Shown here one piece after another: positions 1 through 7,708 of a DNA stretch of 35,278 nt. The DNA is from Anaerolineae bacterium (lineage in GTDB: Bacteria; Chloroflexota; Anaerolineae; B4-G1). Positions within the stretch are counted from its first letter, which is position 1, and each line of letters begins with the position of its first letter. Location of the stretch: positions 1 to 35,278 of the forward strand of contig JADHWW010000010.1 in the NCBI GenBank assembly GCA_016783285.1. The letters are read 5' to 3'. Both the position numbers and the translations under genes were made by a program. Under the pieces are notes generated by a model, which saw only the letters and a list, made by a program, of their open reading frames with translations, had not been told where the DNA came from and did no database searches.

Positions 1-1
1 C

Positions 2-2035
2 GAGCGGCATAACCCTTTCTTCGGCTACCGCTTCGGCGACGTGGGCCGGGACAACAAGAACCTCTATCTCCACCCTGACGACGACACCTTTGGCCGGAGC
101 GACACCTGGCTGGGCATCCGCGTCGTGCGCTGGGCCTCGGTCGTCCTGGGCGCGATCACTGTCTGGGTAGTCTATCGCGTGGGGCGGGAGGTCTTCCCCG
201 ACCGGCCCGAGATACCGCTGGGCGCGGCGGGGCTGGCGGCCTTCATCCCCGGGTTCCTCTTCATCTCCGGCGCGGTCAACGACGACAATGGGGCGGCCCT
301 CTGGGGCGCGCTGGCGCTGTGGGCGATGATGCGTATCCTGCGGGAGGGACCTGCCTGGCGCCGGTGCGTCGGCCTGGGGCTGGCGTTGGGGCTGGGGTGG
401 CTCTCCAAACTGACGATCGTGTCGCTGGTGCTCACGGCCGGGCTGACGCTGCTGGTGGCCGGCCACCGCTCCTGGAGGGACCTCTTCCGCTGGGGGCTGA
501 TCGTCTTCGGCGTGGCCGCGCTTCTCATTGTCCCCTGGCTGGTGCGCCAGACTGTTCTCTACGGTGATCCCACCGGCACGGCGCGGGAGATGACGGAATG
601 GGGGCTGCGAGAACGGCCGGTCACACTGGCCGACCTGGGACCCGATCTCTATTGGCTGCGCACCTCCTTCTGGGGCCGCCTGGGCTACAACCAGATCCCC
701 CTCTCCAGTTGGATCTACACCTTGTTGGATATCATCTCCCTACTCGCTCTCCTGGGCCTCGCGCGCCTCACGATCCGCCACCTCCGCTCCTCCTCTCTCC
801 GTTCTTCATCCTCCATTCTCCATCCTCCATTCTCCATCCTCCATTCTCCATCCTCCATTCGCCAATCGCAACTTGCAATCCTGGCCGTTTCAATTCTTCT
901 CACCCTCGGTCCGATGGTCGTGCGCCGTTTTCTGCGGCCGATGCCCAGTTTCGGGCGTTACTTGTTCCCGGTGCTGCCCGCCATTGCAGTGCTCCTCTTC
1001 GCCGGGTTGGCCGTCTGGCTCCCGCGCCGCTACCACCGCCACCTGGCGCTGGGGATCGCGGCGGCGATGCTGGCGCTGGGGGTGGCCGGGTTGGTCTGCT
1101 TTCTGGCTCCTGCATACGCCCGCCCTCCCATTTACAGCGCCCCCACTTCCCCGGAGCCAACCTACCGGCTGGACTGGGCTTACCTGGAGAACAGCCAACC
1201 TCTGGCCCGCCTGCGCGGATATGATCTGGGTCAGGAGGCCATCGAGCCGGGGCAGACGGTGCGAGTCATTCTCTACTGGGAGGTGCTGGGGGAGACGACG
1301 ACGGATTACGTCCTGTTCGCACAACTGTTCGGGCGGGGGGAGGCGAAGGTAGGCCAGCGAGACACCTACCCGGGCCTGGGCCACTACCCCACCTCCTTCT
1401 GGCAGACTGGACAGGTCATCGCCGACGAGGTGCACATCCCCGTGGCCTCCGACGCCGTCGGCCCCAGCCGGCTGCGGCTGGACGTGGGGCTTTACGAGCG
1501 GGAGAGTGGGCAGCGGCTGGCAGCGGTGGATGGGGAGGGCAACCCGGTGGATACGGCGACGGCTGGCTGGCTGAAATTGACCTGCGCCGGAGAAGTGCCC
1601 CCGCCTCTCGTGTTCACCGACTACCGGTTGGGCGACGGTATCGCCTTGATCGGCTACGACCTGGAGGAGAGGCCGGACGGGCTGCACCTGGGCCTCCACT
1701 GGACTTGTTTGGCCCCGCTGGAGCGGGATTACACCGTCTTCGTGCATCTCTTAGGCCCCGACGGCACGCTGGCGGCCCAGGCCGATGGCCCGCCAGTGGG
1801 CGGGGACTACCCGACCTCGCTTTGGACTCCTGGTGAGATTATTGCTGACGAACGTCTCATCCCCACAGACGGCCTGACGCCGGGGGGCTACGACCTCCGC
1901 GTGGGCATGTACCTGCTGGAGAGCGGGGAGCGGCTGCCAGCCTTCGAGACCGATGGTACGCGTCTGCCCGCTGATGCCATCCCGCTGACGACGCTAGAGC
2001 GGTGTTCTGAGCCTGTCGAAGGAGTGGCGCCATGA
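2..2035 (+). CDS. GT-C membrane glycosyltransferase-like protein, 5' truncated by window edge
   Basis: The reading frame is open from base 2, and the residues before the first GTG (base 41) align with the paralogues downstream, so the true start lies outside the window. The N-terminal half is multi-spanning. It carries the NKN motif and the following helix pattern shared with the genes at 4995 and 7611, which suggests a GT39/DUF2142-like transferase using lipid-linked sugar at the cytoplasmic membrane; the substrate is unknown. The C-terminal part has two copies of a ~120-residue beta module (landmarks GYDL, LYW or LHW, DYTVFVHL, YPTS.W.PG, GMY), probably extracytoplasmic. A 14-bp microrepeat (813-860) encodes an SILHPPF-like segment. 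A dispersed sequence (2003-2022) encodes the SEPVEG stretch at the C-terminus. The stop overlaps the next ATG by 4 bp (ATGA), so the two genes are translationally coupled. Confident on class, not on substrate. Confidence 0.8.
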   Translation, partial: ERHNPFFGYRFGDVGRDNKNLYLHPDDDTFGRSDTWLGIRVVRWASVVLGAITVWVVYRVGREVFPDRPEIPLGAAGLAAFIPGFLFISGAVNDDNGAALWGALALWAMMRILREGPAWRRCVGLGLALGLGWLSKLTIVSLVLTAGLTLLVAGHRSWRDLFRWGLIVFGVAALLIVPWLVRQTVLYGDPTGTAREMTEWGLRERPVTLADLGPDLYWLRTSFWGRLGYNQIPLSSWIYTLLDIISLLALLGLARLTIRHLRSSSLRSSSSILHPPFSILHSPSSIRQSQLAILAVSILLTLGPMVVRRFLRPMPSFGRYLFPVLPAIAVLLFAGLAVWLPRRYHRHLALGIAAAMLALGVAGLVCFLAPAYARPPIYSAPTSPEPTYRLDWAYLENSQPLARLRGYDLGQEAIEPGQTVRVILYWEVLGETTTDYVLFAQLFGRGEAKVGQRDTYPGLGHYPTSFWQTGQVIADEVHIPVASDAVGPSRLRLDVGLYERESGQRLAAVDGEGNPVDTATAGWLKLTCAGEVPPPLVFTDYRLGDGIALIGYDLEERPDGLHLGLHWTCLAPLERDYTVFVHLLGPDGTLAAQADGPPVGGDYPTSLWTPGEIIADERLIPTDGLTPGGYDLRVGMYLLESGERLPAFETDGTRLPADAIPLTTLERCSEPVEGVAP
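813..860 (+). repeat. 14-bp tandem microrepeat in the first glycosyltransferase-like gene
   Basis: Three exact copies of CCATTCTCCATCCT (813-826, 827-840, 841-854) plus a partial fourth. It encodes an SILHPPFSILHSPSSI-like stretch between two membrane helices. Confidence 0.9.
2003..2022 (+). repeat. Short dispersed sequence captured as a C-terminus
   Basis: TGTTCTGAGCCTGTCGAAGG, a spelling I recognise as widespread in bacterial intergenic DNA. It encodes the SEPVEG stretch at the very end of the first protein. Confidence 0.5.
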
Positions 2036-4965
2036 TCCGGGCACGAGGATGGCGCAGCCTGGCACCCTGGGCGGCGGCCGGCCTGTTGCTCGTCGCCTTT
2101 GCGCTGCGTACCTACGCGCTGGGTGCGCGGGAGTTGGGCTTTGACGAGGTCGGCAGTGTCTTCATCGCCGCTCGGGGCCCCCTGGGCCTGCTCGCCTACC
2201 TGCGCAGTGCCATTCGCGAACACCCTCCCGTGTATTATCTATTGCTTGCCTCGTGGATGCCACTGGCCGGGCGGAGCGAGTTTGCCGTGCGTTTCCTGTC
2301 TGTCATCATCGGTATGGCAACAGTGGCGGCGACGTACCGGCTGGTGTGGAAGGCCACCAATCGGCCGCTGGCCCTGCTGACGACATTCTTGCTCGTGCTT
2401 TCCCCTTTCCACATTCGAGTCTCGCAGGACGCACGGATGTATGGGCTACTGGCCCTATCTAGCCTGCTCTCAATTTTCATCTTCATCCGGCTACTGAGCC
2501 AGGATCGGGCGCGTTGGTGGGGAATTTTCTGGCTGGTGACCGGCCTGGGGATGTTCACGCATTACTATATGGCTTTCGTGCTCCTGGCCGAGGACCTGTT
2601 CTTACTTCTCAACTGGCGGCGCTATCGCCACCTCTGGGCCCGCTGGCTGGCCATCCACGCGGCGGTAGGCGGGGCTGTGGCTCTCTGGGCGGTCCTCTCG
2701 CCAGGACTGTGGGCTACGATACTCTCCTTCTGGCGCGGGGGGACAGCATCCCACGTGCGCTGGGATGGTCTATCTCGCGCCCTCAACGGGCTCTACCTGG
2801 GGGCCACGCTCCGCCCCAACTGGCTATACCTGGGCCTGCCGCTGCTCCTGACGGCGTTCGGCGTCGGGCTGACCCAGCGGCGGAATCTGTGGCTGCCACG
2901 GGGACACCGGCACGGGGGGGTGCTGCTGGGGTTGCTGCTAGGCGTGCCGCTGATCACCGTCCTGGCCCTGCCCGAGCGCGTCACCGGCCGCTATCTGACG
3001 GCGGCGTTACCGGCCTGCGTCCTGGCGATGGCCCTGGCGCTGGATTGGTTAGCGAGCCAGCGAGTCAGCGAGTTAGCGAGTCAGCGATTTGTCATTGGCC
3101 GTTTGTCGTCTCTACTGCTGTTGCTATGGATCGTCTTCGTGGACGTCACCGCTTACTCCTCAATCTACTTCCCGCCAGGCGAGAGTTTCCGCGCCCGCAT
3201 GGAATACCTGCGAGTGCATGCCCACCCCGACGACGGGCTGCTGCTCCACGGACCCTGGCAGGCATTGTTACTGACTTACTACGACCCCGGACCGTTGAGA
3301 TGGTACACCGTCCCTTTAGGTGGACGCAGGACAGAGACCGGCCCGGCCGAGGAGGCATTGGCCGAGATATTCAACGCTCACGACCGCGTCTGGGCCTCCT
3401 ACAGTTCCGTCGAACCGGTGGACCCAGACTGGGTCGTCGCCCGCTGGCTGCACGAGCACACTCATGAGGTCTGGTCCGAGGGAGACCTGGTGCTCTACTA
3501 CGCTGCGCCGGTTCAGGGACTGCCACTGGAATTGATAGAGAGTCCCCCCAGTCGTGATGCTGTCTTTCCACCCCGGCCACCCCAGGTGTTTCTGCCGGCG
3601 GTGGCGCGCGGCTGGGCGGGCGGGTACGAGCGGGTAGAGCCTGTGAACGTCCGCTTTGGGGAGCAACTGCGGCTGGAGGGCGTGGCACTAGCGAACCTGG
3701 AGCCGGTCAGTGGGGAAGCGGTACTGCTCCTCACCAAATGGCGTGCCCTTCAGGACATTCCGCACGACCTGGTGATGTGGCTGGAGTTGGTCGGCCCTGC
3801 CGGTCAGGTTTGGGAGGAGTACCAGTTCCACGCCGGCCCGGACTATGTCCCCACCCAGGGCTGGAGCGCTGGTGAGACCTTCGTCGAGCGGCGCGGGTTG
3901 GTCGTTCCCATTGGCACGCCCCCTGGTGACTACACCCTTCGCCTGCGTGTCTTCCCGCCGGAGGATGGGTGGTCGCCGGAGGGGGGCGACTCATTTGCGG
4001 TCGGCCCGATCCACGTGAACCGTTCTGCGCCGATCAGGGCGCTGGAACTGCTGCCAGGCCACGAATTGCATGCCACTTTCGGCGATGGTCTGGCGCTGGT
4101 CGGGTATGAGCCGTGGGGGCTGCGCTTCACGCAGGGTAACCCGCTTCTATTCACACTCTACTGGCAGGCGTTGGCTCGCCCGCCGGAGGACTACGAGTTG
4201 GGGATCGAACTAGTGGGCGGTGACCATACGGGCGCGGTTTCCGCGCCCGTGTTGGTGGAGCAGCGCGTCCAGCCAGTCGCCGACTGGTTCCCCACCAACC
4301 GCTGGCAGGCCGGTGACGTACTGCTGGGCCGCTACGCGGTTCCCCTGCCGGTGGATGCGCCACCGGGACGCTACCAAGTCCGCCTGACCGTCCGCACCTC
4401 CGATGGATCAGTGCTGCCGGTAGGTGGAACGCGCTCGTACAAGATTCTCGACTGGTGGACCCGGAAACAGACGCTTTCTGGTACAGATGTGATGCTGTTT
4501 GAGGTGCAGGTAGAAGCCCGGCCGCGCCGCTATCGCCCTCCAGCGATGGAGCACCACCTGGATGCGGTGCTGGGAGACGATGTGCGGTTGCTAGGGTACG
4601 ACCTGGTCGCCACGTCCATCAAGCCAGGTGGCGCGGTCGAACTGACGCTCTACTGGCAGGCGTTGCGCCGGATAGACCGTATGTACTCCGTCTTCAACCA
4701 CCTGGCCGGTCTTGATGGGGCAGTAATCGTTCAGGCGGACAGTTGGCCGCAGGGAGGTGCGTACCCCACCCTCTACTGGCTGCCAAACGAGGTGGTCGAG
4801 GATCACTACACCATAGCGGTGCCATCCGACGCGCCTCCGGGAGAGTATGCGCTGCGGGTCGGGATGTACGACGCTGCTACTGGCGAGCGGCCCGTCACCC
4901 TGGTGGATGGCGTGCCGGTTCCCGAACGATACATCGTGTTGGCCACTATCACGGTTAGCCGTTAG
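2032..4965 (+). CDS. Glycosyltransferase family 39-like membrane protein with three C-terminal beta modules
   Basis: This 977-residue protein is the most classical GT39 (ArnT/PMT-like) member of the cluster. It has an acidic FDE motif after the first membrane segment (about residues 39-41), an EHPPVYYLLL loop (about 63-72), a SQDARMYGL motif (about 129-137) and roughly ten membrane helices up to about residue 390. This fold transfers sugar from a polyprenyl-phosphate donor on the outer face of the membrane. The remaining ~580 residues contain three copies of the module seen in the paralogues (about 545-660, 690-800 and 850-975); the last is closest to consensus and the first two are divergent. 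An 8-bp microrepeat (3049-3088) encodes LASQRVSELASQ between two membrane helices. The ATG overlaps the upstream stop. The acceptor is unknown. Confidence 0.85.
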   Translation: MIRARGWRSLAPWAAAGLLLVAFALRTYALGARELGFDEVGSVFIAARGPLGLLAYLRSAIREHPPVYYLLLASWMPLAGRSEFAVRFLSVIIGMATVAATYRLVWKATNRPLALLTTFLLVLSPFHIRVSQDARMYGLLALSSLLSIFIFIRLLSQDRARWWGIFWLVTGLGMFTHYYMAFVLLAEDLFLLLNWRRYRHLWARWLAIHAAVGGAVALWAVLSPGLWATILSFWRGGTASHVRWDGLSRALNGLYLGATLRPNWLYLGLPLLLTAFGVGLTQRRNLWLPRGHRHGGVLLGLLLGVPLITVLALPERVTGRYLTAALPACVLAMALALDWLASQRVSELASQRFVIGRLSSLLLLLWIVFVDVTAYSSIYFPPGESFRARMEYLRVHAHPDDGLLLHGPWQALLLTYYDPGPLRWYTVPLGGRRTETGPAEEALAEIFNAHDRVWASYSSVEPVDPDWVVARWLHEHTHEVWSEGDLVLYYAAPVQGLPLELIESPPSRDAVFPPRPPQVFLPAVARGWAGGYERVEPVNVRFGEQLRLEGVALANLEPVSGEAVLLLTKWRALQDIPHDLVMWLELVGPAGQVWEEYQFHAGPDYVPTQGWSAGETFVERRGLVVPIGTPPGDYTLRLRVFPPEDGWSPEGGDSFAVGPIHVNRSAPIRALELLPGHELHATFGDGLALVGYEPWGLRFTQGNPLLFTLYWQALARPPEDYELGIELVGGDHTGAVSAPVLVEQRVQPVADWFPTNRWQAGDVLLGRYAVPLPVDAPPGRYQVRLTVRTSDGSVLPVGGTRSYKILDWWTRKQTLSGTDVMLFEVQVEARPRRYRPPAMEHHLDAVLGDDVRLLGYDLVATSIKPGGAVELTLYWQALRRIDRMYSVFNHLAGLDGAVIVQADSWPQGGAYPTLYWLPNEVVEDHYTIAVPSDAPPGEYALRVGMYDAATGERPVTLVDGVPVPERYIVLATITVSR
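3049..3088 (+). repeat. 8-bp tandem microrepeat in the GT39-like gene
   Basis: Five copies of YYAGCGAG (TTAGCGAG, CCAGCGAG, TCAGCGAG, TTAGCGAG, TCAGCGAT), encoding LASQRVSELASQ. Confidence 0.9.
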
Positions 4966-4994
4966 TGGTTAGCCGGAGGCAAGAGGTAGAGGAA

Positions 4995-7517
4995 ATGAGC
5001 CTGTTCCGAATCCCAAATCAGCAAATCGGCAAATCGGCAAATCAGCAAATCAATGGATCAGCGGGGCCGCTCCCAAAGCCGAGAGCCGAAGGCCCAAAGC
5101 GCCGATTGGTCAACTGGTCGTTTGACTGTCGGTCATTGTTCATTGTTCATTGTTCATTGTTCTTACTCCTGCTGGCCTATCTGGTCGTGGCTGTGCTCTA
5201 CGGCGTGATGATCCCCATCTTCGAGACCCCCGACGCCAACGGCCACTACGCCTACATACACGAACTGACCGAGGGACGTGGCTTGCCGGTGCAGGGTACC
5301 CCCTCCGGCGAGCGGGTCACGGGGTACGTCGCCAGCCATCCACCGCTCTATTACACTCTCTGCGCCGCGCTGACCTTCTGGAACGAGGAGGACGTGAATC
5401 GCCGGGATTGGGTCTGGCGGAACCCCTACCACGCCATGGGACACCCTGGCTCGATCGCCAACAAAAATTACCTGATCCACACTCCAGCCGAACGGTTCCC
5501 CTGGCGTGGCACCCCCCTCACGATGCACATTGCCCGCCTGGTCTCGACCGCGCTCGGCGCATTGGCCGTCGTGGCCACCTACGGAATCACACTGGAACTG
5601 TTCCCAGGTCGCCGGTGGCTGGCTTTGGGGGCGGCCGTCCTCACCGCCTTCAACCCGATGTTCATCTTCGTCGCCGCGCGGGTGAGCAACGACGTCGCTG
5701 TGGCCGGTTTCGGCTCGCTCGTCATCTGGGGCGCCGTGCGCTTAGCAGTGCGGGGCCTTTCCCGGCGGGGTCTGGCGCTCTTGGGTGCAGCCCTGGGCCT
5801 GACGGCGCTGTCCAAGTTGAGCGGCGTCGTCCTCGCCCCGGCCGTTGCCCTGGCTCTCCTCCTCGACGCAAATCGCGATCCACCATTCGCAATTCGCCAC
5901 TTACTCCGCAGAGAGCGGTTCACCCGTCTGCTAATAGATGCCTCCATCCTGTTTGGCGTCACTGCCCTGGTCTGCGGCTGGTGGTTCGGGCGCAACCTGC
6001 TGCTCTACGGCGAACTGATGGGGACCCAGGCCTGGCTGAGCCACACCGCTACCGTCCGCCCGGAGTCCATCGGCTTCCTCGACGTGATCCCTGAACTGCG
6101 CGGGCTTGAGATGTCCTACTGGGCGATGTTCGGCTGGTTTAACGTTCCCGCTGCTCAGTGGATGTACCGCTTCTGGTGGGTGTTGGTGCGCGCCGGCGTC
6201 CTGGGGCTGATGCTCGTCCTGGTGGACCAGTGGAAGGTACTCCCCTCCGCTCCCCCTCACGTAGGGGCGCGGTTACCGCGCTGTTCAGGGGGCGCAGAGG
6301 AGAGCACAGCACGCCGGTTCTCGCCCCCGGTGCAAGCAGGGCTGCTGGTCCTGACTTTCGCCTTCCTCCTCATCTTCGGCTCAGTCTGGCGCTTCATCAT
6401 GATCGTGTTAGGCTCCCAGGGGCGCTACCTGGTGCCGGTCGTTGCCGCTGTCTCCGTTCTCTTGATGCTTGGCCTGAGCCGCCTTCTCCCACGCCGCTGG
6501 ACACCCGGACTAGCAACGCTCCTGGGCGGGGGCCACCTGGCGCTGGCGTTGCTTTGCCTGTTTGTCTTCATCTTGCCAGCATACGCTACGCCAGAGACGG
6601 TGCAGGAAGGCGAACTGCCGGATGACATGCTGCGCTTCGACCTGACCTTCGAGGGGACGTCGATCCAACTCCTGGGTGGCAACATTGAGGTGGATGGAGC
6701 GCATCCGGGGGATGTGGTGCCGGTGAGTCTGTACTGGCGGGCGCTGGAACCGCCGCAGGAGGACTTCGTCGCTTTCGTCCAGGTACTGGGACGAGACTTA
6801 GAGCCAATCGCGGGCGTGGACTGCTACCCGGGCCGGGGTAATTTTCCGCCGACCCTCTGGCAGCCGGGCCTCATCTACCGTGACCGCTACCTTCTCCCCT
6901 TGGCCTCTGATGCCGAAGCGCCGACCATCGCCGCGCTCCACGCCGGGCTTCATCCCCAGGATGATGGTCCTCTGGCTGCCACGTTTCCCTCTGGCGAACC
7001 AGCGCCCGACACGATTTTCCTGAACCTGATGGCCCTTCGCCCGCCCGGCCCTCTTTCTGACACGGTTACCTTCCCCGTGGGCGCGCGCCTTGATGAGACC
7101 ATCACGCTGGTGGGGTATGACCTCGACCTTCCCCATTCTCCCTCAGGATTGGGGGGGACTGAGGGGGGGCTGCGGCCCGGCGAGACCTTCACCATCACCC
7201 TCGTCTGGCGCGCTGAGGCAACCCCCGCTGCCGACTACACTGTCTTCGTCCACCTGCTGGACGAAAGCGGCGCTCTCGTGGCCCAGGCCGACCATCCCCC
7301 GCTGGAGGGCGCGTACCCCACCTCCTTCTGGGCTCCTGGCGACGTCGTGCGCGACCCTTACCGCCTCACTGTGGGCGATGCTGTGCCGCCGTGTGCCTGT
7401 ACGCTCCTGGTGGGCATGTACGACCCCGAGACCGGTATGCGATTGCCGGCCTACGATGGTCTGGGTGTCCGCTTTAAAAACGACGCCATCGTCGCCGGCG
7501 GAGTGACCATCAGATGA
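4995..7517 (+). CDS. GT39/DUF2142-like membrane protein with two C-terminal beta modules
   Basis: I prefer the ATG at 4995, preceded by a purine-rich AGAGGTAGAGGAA. A GTG at 4965 overlapping the upstream stop is also possible. From 4995 the protein is 840 residues. Its first ~55 residues are low complexity and encoded by two DNA microrepeats (5015-5054 and 5134-5161). The first membrane helix follows directly, then the FETPDANGHY motif typical of this group, a HPPLYYTL motif, an NKNYLIH motif and many helices to about residue 520. Two copies of the C-terminal module follow; the second is very clear (DYTVFVHLL, AQADHPPL, YPTSFWAPGD, VGMYDPETG). Further small insertions lie at 5877-5903, 6250-6330 and 7140-7165. 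It is probably a membrane transferase acting on lipid-linked sugars; the substrate is unknown. TTG codons inside the 5134 repeat are alternative starts. Confidence 0.82.
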   Translation: MSLFRIPNQQIGKSANQQINGSAGPLPKPRAEGPKRRLVNWSFDCRSLFIVHCSLFLLLLAYLVVAVLYGVMIPIFETPDANGHYAYIHELTEGRGLPVQGTPSGERVTGYVASHPPLYYTLCAALTFWNEEDVNRRDWVWRNPYHAMGHPGSIANKNYLIHTPAERFPWRGTPLTMHIARLVSTALGALAVVATYGITLELFPGRRWLALGAAVLTAFNPMFIFVAARVSNDVAVAGFGSLVIWGAVRLAVRGLSRRGLALLGAALGLTALSKLSGVVLAPAVALALLLDANRDPPFAIRHLLRRERFTRLLIDASILFGVTALVCGWWFGRNLLLYGELMGTQAWLSHTATVRPESIGFLDVIPELRGLEMSYWAMFGWFNVPAAQWMYRFWWVLVRAGVLGLMLVLVDQWKVLPSAPPHVGARLPRCSGGAEESTARRFSPPVQAGLLVLTFAFLLIFGSVWRFIMIVLGSQGRYLVPVVAAVSVLLMLGLSRLLPRRWTPGLATLLGGGHLALALLCLFVFILPAYATPETVQEGELPDDMLRFDLTFEGTSIQLLGGNIEVDGAHPGDVVPVSLYWRALEPPQEDFVAFVQVLGRDLEPIAGVDCYPGRGNFPPTLWQPGLIYRDRYLLPLASDAEAPTIAALHAGLHPQDDGPLAATFPSGEPAPDTIFLNLMALRPPGPLSDTVTFPVGARLDETITLVGYDLDLPHSPSGLGGTEGGLRPGETFTITLVWRAEATPAADYTVFVHLLDESGALVAQADHPPLEGAYPTSFWAPGDVVRDPYRLTVGDAVPPCACTLLVGMYDPETGMRLPAYDGLGVRFKNDAIVAGGVTIR
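5015..5054 (+). repeat. 8-bp tandem microrepeat at the N-terminus of the third glycosyltransferase-like gene
   Basis: AAATCRGC four times plus AAATCAAT, encoding NQQIGKSANQQIN just after the start codon. Confidence 0.9.
5134..5161 (+). repeat. 7-bp tandem microrepeat just before the first membrane helix
   Basis: Four exact copies of CATTGTT, encoding SLFIVHCSLF. A related, less regular stretch lies at about 7709-7760 in the next paralogue, also just before helix 1. Confidence 0.9.
7140..7165. repeat. G-rich hairpin captured in the third glycosyltransferase-like gene
   Basis: CCCTCAG (7140-7146) and CTGAGGG (7159-7165) flank GATTGGGGGGGA. It encodes PSGLGGTEGG at the start of the last beta module and resembles the element at 16952-16970. 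Confidence 0.65.
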
Positions 7518-7571
7518 CCTCTCACCCAGTCCCGAATCCCGAATATCGTTCATTGTTCGTAACTGTTCAGC

Positions 7572-7708
7572 CAGTCATAAATAGAACACGGATCAACACG
7601 GATCATACGGATGTACGCAGATAAAGATAAAAAACCTGTGAGAACCCGTTTCATTCGTGTGTATCCGTGTGCTATTTGTGCCTGTTTTGGGAAGAGTCTG
7701 AGTAGTCA
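7572..7708 (+). repeat. ~135-bp dispersed element, copy A
   Basis: Starts CAGTCAT.AATAGAACACGG and runs through CTGTTTTGGGAAGAG. By eye it matches the reverse complement of 23360-23493 at about 90% with one small indel. It contains the direct repeat AACACGGATC. It reads into the annotated N-terminus of the glycosyltransferase-like gene at 7611. Confidence 0.85.

Noticed and set aside
890..1747. 285-codon minus-strand ORF
   Set aside because: Shadow of the first glycosyltransferase-like gene, whose modules match the paralogues.
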